NCBI GenBank assembly: GCA_002422745.1
Contig: DITH01000173.1
Coordinates: forward strand, 1 to 6,111
Direction: 5' to 3'
Source of the DNA: Alphaproteobacteria bacterium UBA6189
GTDB lineage: Bacteria; Pseudomonadota; Alphaproteobacteria; Rickettsiales; UBA3002
DNA: 6,111 bases
This document shows, piece by piece, positions 5,975 through 6,111 of the stretch (its first letter is position 1; each line of letters starts with the position of its first letter). A program made the position numbers and the translations under genes. A model generated the notes under the pieces. That model worked only from the letters and a program-made list of their open reading frames with translations, searched no databases and was not told the origin of the DNA.

Positions 5975-6111
5975 ATGTCGTTAGTCAGATCTACCTCCAC
6001 CGTTGCCTTCTTCACGCTGCTGTCCCGCATCAGCGGCTTCGTGCGCGATGTGCTGATGGCCAATTTAATCGGCGCCAGCTGGCTTTCCGACGCCTTCTTC
6101 GTTGCCTTCAA
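5975..6111 (+). CDS. murJ: Lipid II flippase MurJ (MviN), N-terminal fragment cut by the window
   Basis: The first 45 codons of a gene running off the right edge. MurJ is the inner-membrane, MOP-superfamily transporter that flips the peptidoglycan precursor lipid II to the periplasmic face. The visible N-terminus has the family pattern: LLSRISGFVRD (residues 15-25) and SDAFFVAF (38-45). Arg18, Arg24 and Asp39 fall at the same numbers as the functionally important residues of E. coli MurJ, which also supports ATG 5975 as the true start. There is no clear Shine-Dalgarno sequence immediately upstream (AACCTTTGCGC precedes the ATG). The gene is divergent from ribF with 96 nt between the start codons, so both probably use promoters in that gap. 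The remaining roughly 90% of the protein is not in view. Confidence 0.93.
   Translation, partial: MSLVRSTSTVAFFTLLSRISGFVRDVLMANLIGASWLSDAFFVAF

Noticed and set aside
5911..6111. Leftward open frame opposite the murJ start
   Set aside because: It overlaps murJ in antisense, and the + strand has the conserved SRxxGFxRD and SDAFF pattern at the expected positions.

Overview
The window looks like a chromosomal segment of a GC-rich alphaproteobacterium. The strongest taxonomic clue is a DUF3035/BamF-type outer-membrane-assembly lipoprotein, a family known from Alphaproteobacteria, lying between lspA and a pair of M16 peptidase genes. That order is familiar in this class. The glucose-6-phosphate isomerase is also of the compact type seen in Alphaproteobacteria. 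I cannot name a genus from sequence reading alone.

Layout from right to left: the first 45 codons of murJ (lipid II flippase) run rightward off the window from 5975. A short AT-richer intergenic region (5879-5974) separates it from a leftward run of six tightly packed genes: ribF (5878-4955), lspA (4952-4464), bamF-like (4433-3810), a catalytic M16 peptidase (3807-2350), a non-catalytic M16 partner (2366-1050) and pgi (1053 to beyond base 1, 3' end missing). Junctions are 2 nt, 30 nt, 2 nt, a 17-nt overlap and a 4-nt ATGA overlap. This is the architecture of one operon with translational coupling, probably transcribed from the ribF-murJ gap. No RNA gene, insertion sequence or CRISPR array was seen, and no terminator lies between these genes.

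The middle four genes form an envelope group. LspA would process the BamF prolipoprotein for the beta-barrel assembly machinery. The two M16 proteins look like halves of one periplasmic metallopeptidase: one carries the zinc-binding HxxEH and a membrane anchor, the other a cleavable signal peptide and the Arg/Tyr substrate-binding pair. ribF (FMN/FAD synthesis) and pgi (glycolysis/gluconeogenesis) are metabolic genes at the two ends of the run.

The most unusual item is in the ribF-murJ gap: two arrays of degenerate GGNTTYA-like heptamers in inverted orientation around a 19-bp centre. A second point is the direct ribF-lspA junction, where many alphaproteobacteria and other proteobacteria carry ileS.
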